A DNA stretch of 64,000 nt from Candidatus Poribacteria bacterium (GTDB taxonomy: Bacteria > Poribacteria > WGA-4E > WGA-3G). The DNA lies in contig OY282386.1 in assembly GCA_958295945.1 (NCBI GenBank), forward strand, positions 2,728,001-2,792,000. The letters are read 5' to 3'. Positions 35,451 to 45,285 of the stretch are shown piece by piece. The number at the start of each line of letters is the position of its first letter. Position 1 is the stretch's first letter. The notes beneath the pieces were generated by a model. That model saw only the letters and a program-made list of their open reading frames with translations. It was not told the DNA's origin and searched no databases. Both the position numbers and the translations under genes were made by a program.

Positions 35451-36251
35451 TTATCTTTTGAGTTTTGCCCAAGTAGTTGCGAGTTTACCAGATGGTGCGA
35501 CATCAGCGAGTTCATCAAAACCGTTGTCCATGATTTTCTGAATATCTTCTTCACTAAGAACGGCACCAATGATAGCCACTTCGTCAAGGATACCGATGTA
35601 TCTTCCTGCATATCCGTGTCCGATGAATAGATTTAGTTCACTGGTTTTGGAATCTCCGCATGGATGTGCTCCACATTTATTCCATGTTCCGTTTGCGACA
35701 ACTTCCCCATCTTTATACATTAGATACTGCCGTTTATCAACATCTCTGACATGAGCGATGTGCATCCATTGATCGTCCACGATCGTTCATGCGGGTGGTC
35801 TTTGGACCTCTACATAAGGTTCACAATTTCCGCCACAATCACCCCAGTAAAAGCTCATCGTACCGTTTACTTCCTGTGTTAAACAACCTTCACCACCGAA
35901 TGATTTGCAGACGATGTTTTTACGACCCGCAGCAACGTTTTCAGGTTTAGACCAAAAGACAATTGTAACACTTCCATCAAATTGAAGCGATTCTGCATTG
36001 CCCAAATCAATGTAACCTGACCCATCAAATTCAAGTGCATCCCCATATTTTCCATCCACCCATTTCAGGTCATTTACAAATTCTCCGTCATGTTCGTTTT
36101 CAGTGGAATCTTTGGCAATGTCACCGTTTCCTTCATCAAATTTCCATACACCTATATATGTTTCTGGATCTAACTTAGCAGAACTCAAAGAGACTAAAAA
36201 GCACGTAACGAATACGGTGATTGTAAGAATACCTGATAATCTAAGTTTCAT
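35451..36251 (-). pseudogene. Secreted LamG-domain protein interrupted by one in-frame TGA
   Basis: The frame from ATG 36251 to TAG/TAA before 35451 is continuous except for a TGA at about 35787-35789. The halves read ...PYVEVQRPPA-stop-TIVDDQWMHIAHVRD..., and both belong to one LamG domain: signal peptide ending SSAK, YIGVWKFDEGNGDIAKDSTE, YGDALEFDGSGYIDLG, and after the stop DDQWMHIAHVRD and GILDEVAIIGAVLSEEDIQ. CGA to TGA is the simplest origin. The end carries the tail VAPSGKLATTWAKLK shared with other exported proteins of this window. Readthrough cannot be excluded from sequence alone. Confidence 0.82.
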
Positions 36252-36558
36252 CGGTTTTTCTCCTTATAGTTAATTTTGATGTGTGATTGAAAATAGGTCT
36301 GTTGAAAAGATGAGAACCTAAATGGCATTAAGGAATGGAATGATCAATACCAAAAAGACTACTCAATGAAACTATAGCAATTATTACTATTTTTGTCAAC
36401 TATTATGTGCAAATGCCGAACTATTTAACGTGGTTTGCTAATAGGTATATGGACTTCATATTGCATTAAATCTTACTTTCGAAACCCCGGTAGGTGCCGT
36501 TTCTTAAACGCATCGTAGGCGCGCTTTGTAAGCATGCCTACGGTTTGCTCAGAAATCC
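36252..36558. repeat. Intergenic region with two GGTAGG-type hairpins
   Basis: No gene. At 36488-36508 GGTAGGTGCCGTTTCTTAAACG lacks a perfect stem, and at 36514-36540 CGTAGGCGCGCTTTGTAAGC plus ATGCCTACG is a longer hairpin in which the GTAGGC head also pairs. Both sit just downstream of the large WD40 gene (minus strand) and could serve as terminators for it. Confidence 0.7.
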
Positions 36559-38448
36559 CTATTCCTCAATGTCTGACGAGAGTTCCCATAGCAGCACGGT
36601 GCCATCCGCATTTCCACTGGCGAGGGTCTTTCCATCCGGACTGAACACGAGGCTGTAAACACGAGCCATATTTCCTGTCAATGTCAAAAGGTGTGTGCCT
36701 GTTTGCACATCCCAAAGACGGATAGTGGTGTCCCAACTTCCACTTGCCAGTATCTTTCCATCCGGACTAAACGCAACACTCATAACTCTATCAGTATGCT
36801 CAGTCATTTTCCGAATAGATGTGCCCGTCTGCACATTCCATAAACGCACGGTATCGTCCCTACTCCCACTTGCGATTGTCTTTCCATCCGGACTAAACGC
36901 AACACTCGTGACTTTATCAGTATGTTCAGTCAATTCATGCAATGATTCCCCTGTCCGAACATCCCATAAACGCACCGTCCTGTCCCAACTTCCACTTGCC
37001 AGTGTCATTCCATCAGGACTGAAAGCTACACTGGTTACTTTCGATTTATGTCCTGTGAGTGTTCTAATCGTTGTTCCAGTCTGTATATTCCACAAAAGCA
37101 ACTTATTTTCTACTCCTTGACTTGCGAGTATTTTTCCATCTGGACTGAATGCTATGCTGCGATTACCATCAGTATCCTCTTTGAACTTCTGAATTGATGT
37201 GCCTGTCTCAACATCCCATAGAAACACAGTGTCGTCATTGTCCGAATTACTTCCGCTTGCAAGTGTCTTACCATCAGGACTAAACGCAACACTCCAGATC
37301 CAATCGTCATGTCCTATCAACGTGTGAAGTAACTTACCTGTTTGTACATTCCACAAATACACAGCATTGTCAATACTCCCATCACTCGCCAGTGTAGAAC
37401 CATCTGAACTAAATGCTACGCTGTTGACCGTACCCGAATGTCCTGTCAGTTCCTGGAGATGTTCTCCTGTTCTCACATCCCATAGACATACAGTTTCCAT
37501 ATCACTCGCAGTTACGATTGTCTTACCATCAGGACTTAACACAAGGCTGACGGTATTATACAACGTATGGAGTGTGAACATCCAAATAGGTGAACCTGTT
37601 TCCACATCCCAGAAACGAACTTTTTTGTCCCAAAGTCCCGCACTTGTGACTGTCTTTCCATCCGGACTGAATACTACACCTATGACTGTACCTTCAGTAT
37701 GTCCTCTCAATGTTCTGAGAGATGCACCGGTTTCCGTATCCCACAGTCGCACGGTTCTATCCCAACTCCCGCTGGCAAGTATTTTACCATCCGGACTAAA
37801 CGCAACAACCGTTAGAGGTTCCTCGTGTCCTGTGAGAGTTCGTAGAGATTTACCAGTCTGCACATCCCATAGCCGCGCTGTATTATCCCCACTGCCACTA
37901 GCAAGTGTTTTACCATCAGGACTAAACACAACGTCGTAAACCTTTTCTGTGTGCCCTATAAAAGTCCGAAGCGTCTTTCCCGTACGCACATCCCATAATC
38001 GGATAGTTCCATCGGTACTTCCACTTACAATTGCATTGTCAATCGGACTGAATACTACACTATTGACACGAGAACTATGTCCTTTCATTGTCGCAAGACA
38101 TGTCCCTGTGCGTGCATCCCATAAACGCACGGTTGTGTCCCTGCTACCACTTGCGAGCATAGTGCCATCCGGACTATACGCTACACAACTGACAGAACCA
38201 ATATGCCCTATAAGCAAGTCAAGCTCTTTGCTTGTCTTTATGTCATAAATCCAAATACCGATACTACCTGCTACTGCCAAACGCTTCCCATCAGGGGAGT
38301 ACGCTATTTGATTTATAGAGCCTTTACCAAGGCGCGCTTTCGTTCCATCGGGTAACCCCCATTGTGTGTAGTCTTTAGCAAAGGCACTTGGTGCTAAAAG
38401 GGATATTAAAAGCCCAAAAATAAAAACCGAAAACAATAATTTTTTCAC
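36559..38448 (-). CDS. Exported 14-repeat WD40 beta-propeller protein
   Basis: 629 aa with a signal peptide (MKKLLFSVFIFGLLISLLAP...AFA). After a short N-terminal motif (DYTQWGLPDGTKARLGKGSI) about 14 WD40 repeats follow, each with SPDGKTLASGS-like and VRLWDVRTG-like blocks, enough for two seven-bladed propellers. No enzymatic domain is seen. WD40 proteins of this type serve as protein-interaction platforms; the partner is unknown. High similarity among repeats suggests internal duplication. A paralogue with the same N-terminal motif lies at 38803-39924. Confidence 0.9.
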   Translation of the reverse strand: MKKLLFSVFIFGLLISLLAPSAFAKDYTQWGLPDGTKARLGKGSINQIAYSPDGKRLAVAGSIGIWIYDIKTSKELDLLIGHIGSVSCVAYSPDGTMLASGSRDTTVRLWDARTGTCLATMKGHSSRVNSVVFSPIDNAIVSGSTDGTIRLWDVRTGKTLRTFIGHTEKVYDVVFSPDGKTLASGSGDNTARLWDVQTGKSLRTLTGHEEPLTVVAFSPDGKILASGSWDRTVRLWDTETGASLRTLRGHTEGTVIGVVFSPDGKTVTSAGLWDKKVRFWDVETGSPIWMFTLHTLYNTVSLVLSPDGKTIVTASDMETVCLWDVRTGEHLQELTGHSGTVNSVAFSSDGSTLASDGSIDNAVYLWNVQTGKLLHTLIGHDDWIWSVAFSPDGKTLASGSNSDNDDTVFLWDVETGTSIQKFKEDTDGNRSIAFSPDGKILASQGVENKLLLWNIQTGTTIRTLTGHKSKVTSVAFSPDGMTLASGSWDRTVRLWDVRTGESLHELTEHTDKVTSVAFSPDGKTIASGSRDDTVRLWNVQTGTSIRKMTEHTDRVMSVAFSPDGKILASGSWDTTIRLWDVQTGTHLLTLTGNMARVYSLVFSPDGKTLASGNADGTVLLWELSSDIEE

Positions 38449-38802
38449 TATAAATTTGTCCTTTTTTATATGTTTTTGCTTGACAGCATTGCCTATTTAC
38501 TGTTACGCATATTATGGATGCACAAATTGATATGTGGTAAATAATCATTTAGGTTGGTAAGAGAGGTTATACCATTTCTAATAGAAAACTTCGCATTTTT
38601 GTAGCACAAACTTCCAGTTTGTGCTGTCCTTCAAGATATTCTTAACAAATGTTAATGGGATGAACATTTATAGAAATGGTATTAGATGTATTTTAGAAGA
38701 GCTGGTTATGTGGATTAGGAAGGACAAACTGATATATTGCTGGAGATATTTTTTATAGGTAGGGAGAAAATGTGCCCGCGTTCCGAATTACTTCAGCAAC
38801 GC
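38449..38802. other. Intergenic region between WD40 genes
   Basis: No gene. It contains MITE copy 2 (38570-38681) and otherwise A/T-rich sequence without a clear promoter. Confidence 0.5.
38570..38681. repeat. 112-bp TA-flanked MITE, copy 2
   Basis: Same length, ends (TA-CCATTTCTA ... TAGAAATGG-TA) and inner hairpin region (GCACAAACT / AGTTTGTGC) as the copy at 33523-33634, with scattered substitutions. The two copies are 5 kb apart in the same orientation. Confidence 0.88.
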
Positions 38803-39924
38803 CTAATCTGCTGAGTCAGATGTAAGATCCCAGAACAACAAGGTCCCGTCACTACTCCCGCTTACGAGTGTCTTTCCATCTGGACTGAATACCGCTGTAT
38901 AAACCAATTTTGCATGCCCTCTTAACGTTTTGAGGTGTGTACCAGTTTGCACATCCCATAAACGTATTGTAGTGTTTCTACTTGTACTTGCGAGTGTTTT
39001 TCCATCCGGACTAAATGCAAGACTACTCACTTTCCTTGTATGCCCTTTTAGTATCTGATGCAGTGAACCTATTCGCGCGTTCCATACACGTAGGTCTGTG
39101 TCAAAGTCCATGGCAGCACTCACAAGAAATTCACCATCTGGACTAAATAGGACGTTAGTAATCCTACCCGTATGTCCTGTGATTGTACGAAAAGATTCAC
39201 CTGTTTCCACATCCCACAAACGAATGGTTTTGTCCATGCTTGAACTTGCAAGTGTCTTTCCATCTGGACTAAACGATACCCTACTCACAGCATAAGTATG
39301 TTCTGTTAGGACGTGAAGCGATGTACCGGTTGGCACATCCCACAGGCGCGCAGTAGCGTCCCAACTTGAACTTGACAATGTAGACTCATCTGGACTGAAT
39401 GCAACATAATTAACCCTATCCGTATGACCTGTCAGTGTGCGAATGATTTCACTTCTTTGCACATCCCACAGACAGATGGCATTGTCATCCCCTGCACTTG
39501 CCAATAATGACCCACTTGGACTGAACACGACGTTATTGATACGACAGGCATGCTCTTTCAACGTATGGACATGTGTTCCGGTTAGCACATTCCAGAAACA
39601 GATGGCATTGTCCCCACCTGCACTTGCCAAAACAGACCCATCTGGACTGAAAGATGCAGTAGTGACATCAGCTGAATGTCCTGTGAGCAGTGAAAGTTCT
39701 TTAGCTGTCTGTGCATTGTATATCCAAATCCCAATTGCGCTTACTACCGCTATAAGTTTCCCATCAGGAGCGTATGCTATTTCAGGCGGATTTAGGACAT
39801 CGCTTATCCTACCTTTCCCGAGACGTGCTTTCACGCCTGTCGGTAGACACCATTGTGTGTAATCTTGGGAAACGGAATTAGAGTCTAAAGTGTGTAATGC
39901 AAGCGAGAGTCGTGTTTTTTTCAT
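38803..39924 (-). CDS. WD40 beta-propeller protein, paralogue
   Basis: 373 aa. The motif DYTQWCLPTGVKARLGKGRI and about eight WD40 repeats (SPDGKTLASSSMDKTIRLWD and similar) follow a short N-terminus MKKTRLSLALHTLDSNSVSQ that is not a full signal peptide. The longer paralogue has 24 hydrophobic residues here, so the signal may have been lost by a small deletion, or the true start lies elsewhere. The first part of this gene plus its upstream region is repeated at 49259-49547. Confidence 0.85.
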   Translation of the reverse strand: MKKTRLSLALHTLDSNSVSQDYTQWCLPTGVKARLGKGRISDVLNPPEIAYAPDGKLIAVVSAIGIWIYNAQTAKELSLLTGHSADVTTASFSPDGSVLASAGGDNAICFWNVLTGTHVHTLKEHACRINNVVFSPSGSLLASAGDDNAICLWDVQRSEIIRTLTGHTDRVNYVAFSPDESTLSSSSWDATARLWDVPTGTSLHVLTEHTYAVSRVSFSPDGKTLASSSMDKTIRLWDVETGESFRTITGHTGRITNVLFSPDGEFLVSAAMDFDTDLRVWNARIGSLHQILKGHTRKVSSLAFSPDGKTLASTSRNTTIRLWDVQTGTHLKTLRGHAKLVYTAVFSPDGKTLVSGSSDGTLLFWDLTSDSAD

Positions 39925-40019
39925 TATGCTGTTTGTCCTTTAGTTGTAAATGTTCCTTCCTATCTGATATTTTTATGAACATAGATTATCACAGACACTT
40001 GGCAGAGTCAAATAAATTG
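39731..40019 (+). repeat. 289-bp direct repeat, left copy (WD40 5' end and upstream)
   Basis: This segment matches 49259-49547 at a constant offset of 9528 bp with few differences until about 39993, after which identity fades. It covers the first about 65 codons of the WD40 gene and its upstream region. Copies are in the same orientation and bracket the complete cmr operon. Confidence 0.9.
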
Positions 40020-40034
40020 GATGCGCTAAAAGAT

Positions 40035-40063
40035 TTGACAAAAAAGTGACGTTTTGGTAATAT
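40035..40063 (+). promoter_or_regulatory. Sigma-70-type promoter candidate for the cmr operon
   Basis: Consensus TTGACA at 40035-40040, a 17-nt spacer and TAATAT at 40058-40063, about 60 nt upstream of the cmr1 start. A second TATAAT lies at 40069-40074. Confidence 0.6.
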
Positions 40064-40121
40064 TTGTCTATAATGAATTTGCACATTCGCCCCAAACCAC
40101 TATAATATTAAGGACAGCACA

Positions 40122-41015
40122 ATGGAAAAGACTGAGTTGAAACTTGAAACCGTGACACCTATGTTTCTCCGGGGTGCCGATAACAAAACTCCTGAACTTC
40201 GTCCGCCAGCATTCAAAGCACTGTTCCGTTATTGGTGGAGGACTGTGCAGGAATGTGATTGGAGATTGCTTCAGAAGACCGAGGCAGATTTGTTTGGAAG
40301 CACAGATGGTAAAGCACCATTTTCAATTCGTATTTCTGGAACAATAGATTTGGGAGATCCTAAAAAATATAGTCCGTTGCCACATAAGAACACTTTTCAG
40401 ATGGACGCTTACGATGCGGGTAAATCATTTAATCTACTGCTGATTGCAAAAAATACATCAGATGCTTCAAACTACAAACAGATTGCGAAACTCGGTTTTC
40501 TGTTGGGTGGTGTTGGCAATCGTTCACGCCGTGGGTTCGGTTCAATTCGTGAAACCAATTGGAATTTCTCAGATGTATCCAGTTTGCGAGATGAAGTTTT
40601 GAAGACACTCAACGCTTTCTCGGAGAAAGATAGATTTCAGACTAACAACAGTTTCGCAATAAACAAGCGAACCGTAGCAATCATTGAATTAAAACCGCAC
40701 ACACCTCATCCTGAGAAATATCCTGTTGTTCGGCGTGTCTTTTTGGGTAAACTAACGAATGACGTGAACATACTCTTAAAAAACATCGGTAAGGCTACCT
40801 CTGTTGCGAAACGAAACAATAAAGATTGTACCCTCGGTGATGGTATACCGCGCATGGCATCACCTGTTATTGTCAGCATCCAGATGGTAGGTAAACAATA
40901 TTTGCCGGTTGTCACACAACTGTGGTCTCCTTATCCGAACAATCGTCCCCCTCATAATTTCCAACAAAAGCAAGAGCAATTCATTGATGCCATCATAGGA
41001 AATTTCCATGAATAA
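40122..41015 (+). CDS. cmr1: Type III-B CRISPR RAMP protein Cmr1
   Basis: 297 aa. LKLETVTPMFLRGADNKTPE, then LRPPAFKALFRYWWRTVQ is the Cmr1 signature, and LGFLLGGVGNRSRRGFGSI is the glycine-rich RAMP loop. Cmr1 caps one end of the Cmr complex and contacts the 3' part of the crRNA. It overlaps cas10 by 8 nt. It is the first gene of a seven-gene operon with overlapping or closely spaced reading frames. Confidence 0.92.
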   Translation: MEKTELKLETVTPMFLRGADNKTPELRPPAFKALFRYWWRTVQECDWRLLQKTEADLFGSTDGKAPFSIRISGTIDLGDPKKYSPLPHKNTFQMDAYDAGKSFNLLLIAKNTSDASNYKQIAKLGFLLGGVGNRSRRGFGSIRETNWNFSDVSSLRDEVLKTLNAFSEKDRFQTNNSFAINKRTVAIIELKPHTPHPEKYPVVRRVFLGKLTNDVNILLKNIGKATSVAKRNNKDCTLGDGIPRMASPVIVSIQMVGKQYLPVVTQLWSPYPNNRPPHNFQQKQEQFIDAIIGNFHE

Positions 41016-42885
41016 AAATAAATCGCCACGTCTTATGCTTATGTTTACAATCGGTCCCGTGCAATCCTTCATTGAAGCTGCACGGAAGACAGAAGATATG
41101 TGGATGGGAAGTTATATTCTGTCTTATCTTATCGCTACGGCAATGGATAACATTCAAGGTGATGGTCTTGAAATTATATATCCTGCTATTGGATCTGAAT
41201 CGCCGTTTGATTTTTGGAGAGAACAAGATCCTACAACTCCATCCTTTCCGAATCTTTTTTTGGCAATTGGCGATGGCATTGAAGTTTCTCAGGATGATTT
41301 AGTCGAGCGTGCCGAAGAAGCAGAAAAAAGTGTAAATACAGAGTTTGATTCAATTGCAAAACGCGTGCTTGATAAGACATTTAGCGTGTGGCGTAATACT
41401 TACGTTGAGGAATTGTATAATCGGCAAATCCCTAATTTTTTTGATATTTATTGGGCTATTACCGAGGAAGAAACAGATCAAAAATATGGGGATTGGTATG
41501 CTCATACTGCAGGCAATCTCGCCGCAGCCAAAAACTGCCGAACATTTATGCAGACACAAGAGGTGGGTCGGAAATGTTCACTTGATGGCACACGCGAAAT
41601 TCTCCACTTGCGAGAAGATGACTCTATTAAAGATGCAATGACATGGTGGGATAAATTGTCAAAAGATACTCCAAAGTATTGTCAACAAAAAGAAGCTCTC
41701 TGTGCTATTTCATTGACAAAGCGGATAGGAATGTATTTTCTTGAAAATTACTCTAAATTCAGTAAAGAATTTATGAACAGCCGTCCGAGGTTTCCATCAA
41801 CTTCGGAGGTAGCTACGGCAAACTATAAGGAACAAATCTTATGTATACCTGATGCGTTAGAGGTTTATACAAAATTCTGCCATGCAGTCAGAGGTTTGCG
41901 TCAATCAGATGACGAAGATGCTAAAATTCCAACCATTCAACCTTTACCTAAAATCAAATGTCCACTTCCGAACAATGTTGATGGTGAATGGCTATACGAA
42001 GAGACGTTAGAACCCAACTATCTTGAACGGTATTACAATGTTGATGTATTAGAAGCAGCAGTTCAAATTGAACAGTGTAAGGAATTGCGAAAAAAACTTG
42101 TTCAATTGCTTAAAGACGAACCGGGGAAATATTATGCTGCCATTGCACTTGACGCTGACAATATGGGGGAAGTGAATCGGAACGCTGAAAGTCGAGAACA
42201 GCATGCTAAAAATAGCAAGCAGCTGATTAATTACGCAAAAACAGCGCGTCGGATTGTCGAGGAGAAACACCTTGGCAAGTTGACGTATGCCGGTGGTGAC
42301 GATCTACTTGCACTTGCAAATCTGAAAGACCTTTTGTCTATTTTGAAAAAGTTGCATAGAAAATTCCCTGATTTCACAACTATTTCTGCGGGGGTGTGCA
42401 TTGCCCATAACAAAATGCCTCTTGGTGATGTGCTGCAACATGCACGACGAATGGAAAAGAAAGCTAAAATTAACAGTGGACGTGATGCGTTTGGAATTGC
42501 GTTGTTCAAACGTTCAGGAAATGTCAGTGAGATGGTGACAAAGTGGAACCGTGATGATCTTGAAGTGCTGGCTGTTGGTCAGAAATTGGCTAAGCTGCTG
42601 CAGGATGATGAAATTTCTAAACGTTTTTTATATACCTTTCGTGATGCATTTGCAAAACTAATCGGAGATGACAGAGATCTTATGATAGAATTACCTTCCG
42701 AGCTTGTTGACAAAGAATTTACACGTATCATTGAACGAGCGTATAAAACGAAAGGGCAACAACTTGACAAAAGAAGTCAACGAACAGTCAACCAGACCTT
42801 AAAAATGTGGGTTAACTTCAACACTTTCACTGAATATATCAATTTTCTGGAAATTATTACTTTTATCTCAAGGGAGTCAAAGTGA
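41008..42885 (+). CDS. cas10: Cas10/Cmr2 large subunit of the type III-B complex, HD domain absent
   Basis: 625 aa. The protein starts almost at the polymerase-like part: LMLMFTIGPVQSFIEAARKT near residue 12, so the N-terminal HD nuclease domain found in many Cmr2 proteins is missing. The palm domain has YYAAIALDADNMGEV (metal site) and the GGDD motif at 429-432 (TYAGGDDLLAL). It should therefore make cyclic oligoadenylates on target RNA binding but not cut DNA through HD. A CARF protein three genes downstream fits this. The frame overlaps cmr3 by 4 nt. Confidence 0.93.
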   Translation: MNKNKSPRLMLMFTIGPVQSFIEAARKTEDMWMGSYILSYLIATAMDNIQGDGLEIIYPAIGSESPFDFWREQDPTTPSFPNLFLAIGDGIEVSQDDLVERAEEAEKSVNTEFDSIAKRVLDKTFSVWRNTYVEELYNRQIPNFFDIYWAITEEETDQKYGDWYAHTAGNLAAAKNCRTFMQTQEVGRKCSLDGTREILHLREDDSIKDAMTWWDKLSKDTPKYCQQKEALCAISLTKRIGMYFLENYSKFSKEFMNSRPRFPSTSEVATANYKEQILCIPDALEVYTKFCHAVRGLRQSDDEDAKIPTIQPLPKIKCPLPNNVDGEWLYEETLEPNYLERYYNVDVLEAAVQIEQCKELRKKLVQLLKDEPGKYYAAIALDADNMGEVNRNAESREQHAKNSKQLINYAKTARRIVEEKHLGKLTYAGGDDLLALANLKDLLSILKKLHRKFPDFTTISAGVCIAHNKMPLGDVLQHARRMEKKAKINSGRDAFGIALFKRSGNVSEMVTKWNRDDLEVLAVGQKLAKLLQDDEISKRFLYTFRDAFAKLIGDDRDLMIELPSELVDKEFTRIIERAYKTKGQQLDKRSQRTVNQTLKMWVNFNTFTEYINFLEIITFISRESK

Positions 42886-44045
42886 GACTATTTCTACAAG
42901 CGAATGATACCTTCTTTTTTCGTGATGGTCGCCCCTTTACAAAAGGCGATCAATCAGAAGGATATTCTATTTTTCCTCCCTTACCTTCAACAATACTTGG
43001 AGCGTTAAGAACTGCATATATTGCTGAACATGGTGATTTATCTGCTTTTTATGCAGGAAAAATGGCAATGACTATAGGGACACCTGACTCACTGGGTTCT
43101 ATAAGTCTCAATGGCGTTTTTCTTGCTGACAGAAATTCCACAATCTATTATCCAATTCCACTTGACCTTGTAGTAAAAAAGAAGGAAACAGATAACAGAT
43201 TATACCTTCTTAAGGTAGGAACAGAATCATCTAACCTCAGTTCAAATGCTTCACTCACATACCTGTTGAAATGGTTCGGTGCTGAGGATGTTGAGTCAGA
43301 GACGAATGGGAGATTAGAAGGTATAGTTATGGCAGAGTATCTCTTGGGTGGACAGACAGAGTTTGGATTCAGACCAATTGAGGATTTTATTCGATTTGAA
43401 CCCAAAATCGGTATTGAACGCGATTACCGGACATCGTCAGCTAAGGACAACATGCTGTATAGGATTAATATGTCGCGTTTTCAATCCCAATTCCTCAAAA
43501 AAAATGAACGCAAGGCATTGTCAGATTTAGGATTTGTCGTAGATTACCAGTGCAAGATAGAACTACCTGAAAATGGGATGCTAAAACTCGGCGGAGAAGG
43601 AAAAAGTTTCACTTATAAACAGAGTTGCTACCACACAGATCCGCTTGCTGCAGAAGAAGATATGACAGCTCTCAAAGAAGTTATCCATTCATCAGGTTTT
43701 TTCAAACTCTATTTTGCGACGCCTGCAATCTTCGATCACGGATGGTTGCCGAAATGGATTGACAAGACCACATACAACGCCCAATATGAATCATTGTCAT
43801 TTGAGTTGATTACAGCAGCAGTTGGCAAACCGATTGCTATTGGTGGTTGGGATATGAAAAAAAATATGCCAAAACCGACGCGTCAGGCAGTTCCTGCTGG
43901 TAGTGTCTACTATTTTAAGCTACCTGATGAAAGCTGCGTAGACGCTATCGTTGACACTTTTCACTATAAAAACATCAGCGACTGTCAAGCAGCGGAAGGA
44001 TTTGGACTCTGCTTTGTCGGTGTTTCTGAAGGAAATAGAACATGA
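42882..44045 (+). CDS. cmr3: Type III-B CRISPR protein Cmr3 (Cas5-like)
   Basis: 387 aa. The N-terminus LFLQANDTFFFRDGRPFTKG and IFPPLPSTILGALRTAYI is diagnostic for Cmr3, which binds the 5' handle of crRNA next to Cas10. PIAIGGWDMKKNMPKPTRQA near the C-terminus matches the family's conserved GGWD block. It overlaps both neighbours by 4 nt, so translation is coupled. Confidence 0.93.
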   Translation: MRLFLQANDTFFFRDGRPFTKGDQSEGYSIFPPLPSTILGALRTAYIAEHGDLSAFYAGKMAMTIGTPDSLGSISLNGVFLADRNSTIYYPIPLDLVVKKKETDNRLYLLKVGTESSNLSSNASLTYLLKWFGAEDVESETNGRLEGIVMAEYLLGGQTEFGFRPIEDFIRFEPKIGIERDYRTSSAKDNMLYRINMSRFQSQFLKKNERKALSDLGFVVDYQCKIELPENGMLKLGGEGKSFTYKQSCYHTDPLAAEEDMTALKEVIHSSGFFKLYFATPAIFDHGWLPKWIDKTTYNAQYESLSFELITAAVGKPIAIGGWDMKKNMPKPTRQAVPAGSVYYFKLPDESCVDAIVDTFHYKNISDCQAAEGFGLCFVGVSEGNRT

Positions 44046-45256
44046 CAGTTGTAATCACACCAGTTGGTACATCACTTTTTACAAACGGGTCGGAAACTAA
44101 TAATCAAATCCAGACTGGTTTTAGTCGTATTGAAGATAAGCCAATGTCTGAATGGGATAGCAATACTCGATATATAAACCAGCTCAAAATTGAAAGTGAA
44201 AAATTTATTAGAGAGCAGGGCATATCTGCCTCAGCTGAACTTCAGAGTACTGCCGTAATTCGAGATAAAACTGAGGATAATATAATAGTTTATCTCCTTG
44301 CTTCAGATACGATTACCTCCCGATTAGCGGCAGAAATCTTAAGGGATCAACTTAATGATCCCAATCATGTTTTAGGTAAAAATGTAACAGCTCACTTTGA
44401 TCCTGATAACGATGTGATTGATTCTTTACAGGTTAATAACACTGTAAGTTTCTCAAGAGAAGGTATGCCAAAACTATTTCAAAGGATTAACTACATCAAA
44501 GAATGGGAAGCTGGAGGGAGTCAGAATCTTGCAATCAACATCACTGGTGGATACGGCGCAACCTTACCCTATCTGACGATTTTCGCACAACTTGAAGGTG
44601 TTCCACTTTACTATAATTTTGAAAATCAAGAAGAACTTATCACAATACCCCAGGTTCCCTTGGTAATTGACTCAAGCTTAATTGAGACTCATGCAGGCGT
44701 ACTTGCAAAAATAGCCGATCACATGGATGATCCTACACGTTGGCGAGCCTTTAAAAATCAGAATGAACAAGCCGTAAGAAAGTTGAATGCTTTTATTTGG
44801 GAAAACGACGATCTCGGTGCAGAGTTGTCACCGATGGGTAATATATTCTGGAACGACTATCTTAAAAGTCACTTCATTGTTAAGTTGCCTTCTTCCATGA
44901 ACCGAGTGGCAATTGACGAGGTTATTAGAGAACTTTATGGAAGGTTAAATAATGCTTTACGTCCAAATTATCTTACCCCTGTCTCTTGCTATGAAAGGCT
45001 TAGAGTGTTAGGACACAATGACGACTTGAACCACACCGGGCAAGTTAGTGGTCAGGATATTTTCATTTTTAAATCAACTGACCACGGTCAGGTGCGATTG
45101 ATGTATTCTTTCGTGGTTAATGGACAAACAATCACCCAGCTCACGATATTTGACAGCCACGGGCATATGGATAAAGAAGGGTATCGCGTTTGGAAACAAA
45201 AATTTGAAATACCACCTGAAATTAATTTTGAGACATACACGTATGATATTTCATAG
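44042..45256 (+). CDS. CARF-domain cOA-responsive effector with a possible RelE-like C-terminal domain
   Basis: 404 aa. The N-terminal half is a CARF domain of the APE2256 type: VVITPVGTSLFTNG at the start and LAINITGGYGATLPYLTIFA at about 168-187, the ligand-binding loops. The middle is alpha-helical. The C-terminal 80 residues contain GQDIFIFKSTDHGQVRLMYS, then ITQLTIFDSHGHM and a late Tyr. The R-x-x-Y and beta-strand pattern resembles a RelE mRNA-interferase fold, as in the described CARF-RelE effector Cami1. No HEPN R-x4-H motif is seen. The CARF call is strong; the RelE call is tentative. Its place inside the cmr operon makes it the likely effector of Cas10-made cyclic oligoadenylate. 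Confidence 0.78.
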   Translation: MTVVITPVGTSLFTNGSETNNQIQTGFSRIEDKPMSEWDSNTRYINQLKIESEKFIREQGISASAELQSTAVIRDKTEDNIIVYLLASDTITSRLAAEILRDQLNDPNHVLGKNVTAHFDPDNDVIDSLQVNNTVSFSREGMPKLFQRINYIKEWEAGGSQNLAINITGGYGATLPYLTIFAQLEGVPLYYNFENQEELITIPQVPLVIDSSLIETHAGVLAKIADHMDDPTRWRAFKNQNEQAVRKLNAFIWENDDLGAELSPMGNIFWNDYLKSHFIVKLPSSMNRVAIDEVIRELYGRLNNALRPNYLTPVSCYERLRVLGHNDDLNHTGQVSGQDIFIFKSTDHGQVRLMYSFVVNGQTITQLTIFDSHGHMDKEGYRVWKQKFEIPPEINFETYTYDIS

Positions 45257-45285
45257 TAGAGAATTATAACAAGGATAGAACCAAA

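Noticed and set aside
35787-35789. TGA in the LamG gene as selenocysteine or recoded Trp/Gly
   Set aside because: No hairpin of SECIS type was noticed and other genes use TGA as stop; an Arg codon mutation is simpler.
36695-39862. Long plus-strand frames opposite the WD40 genes
   Set aside because: They are antisense to repetitive WD40 codons, which leaves regular open frames; no start signals or motifs.
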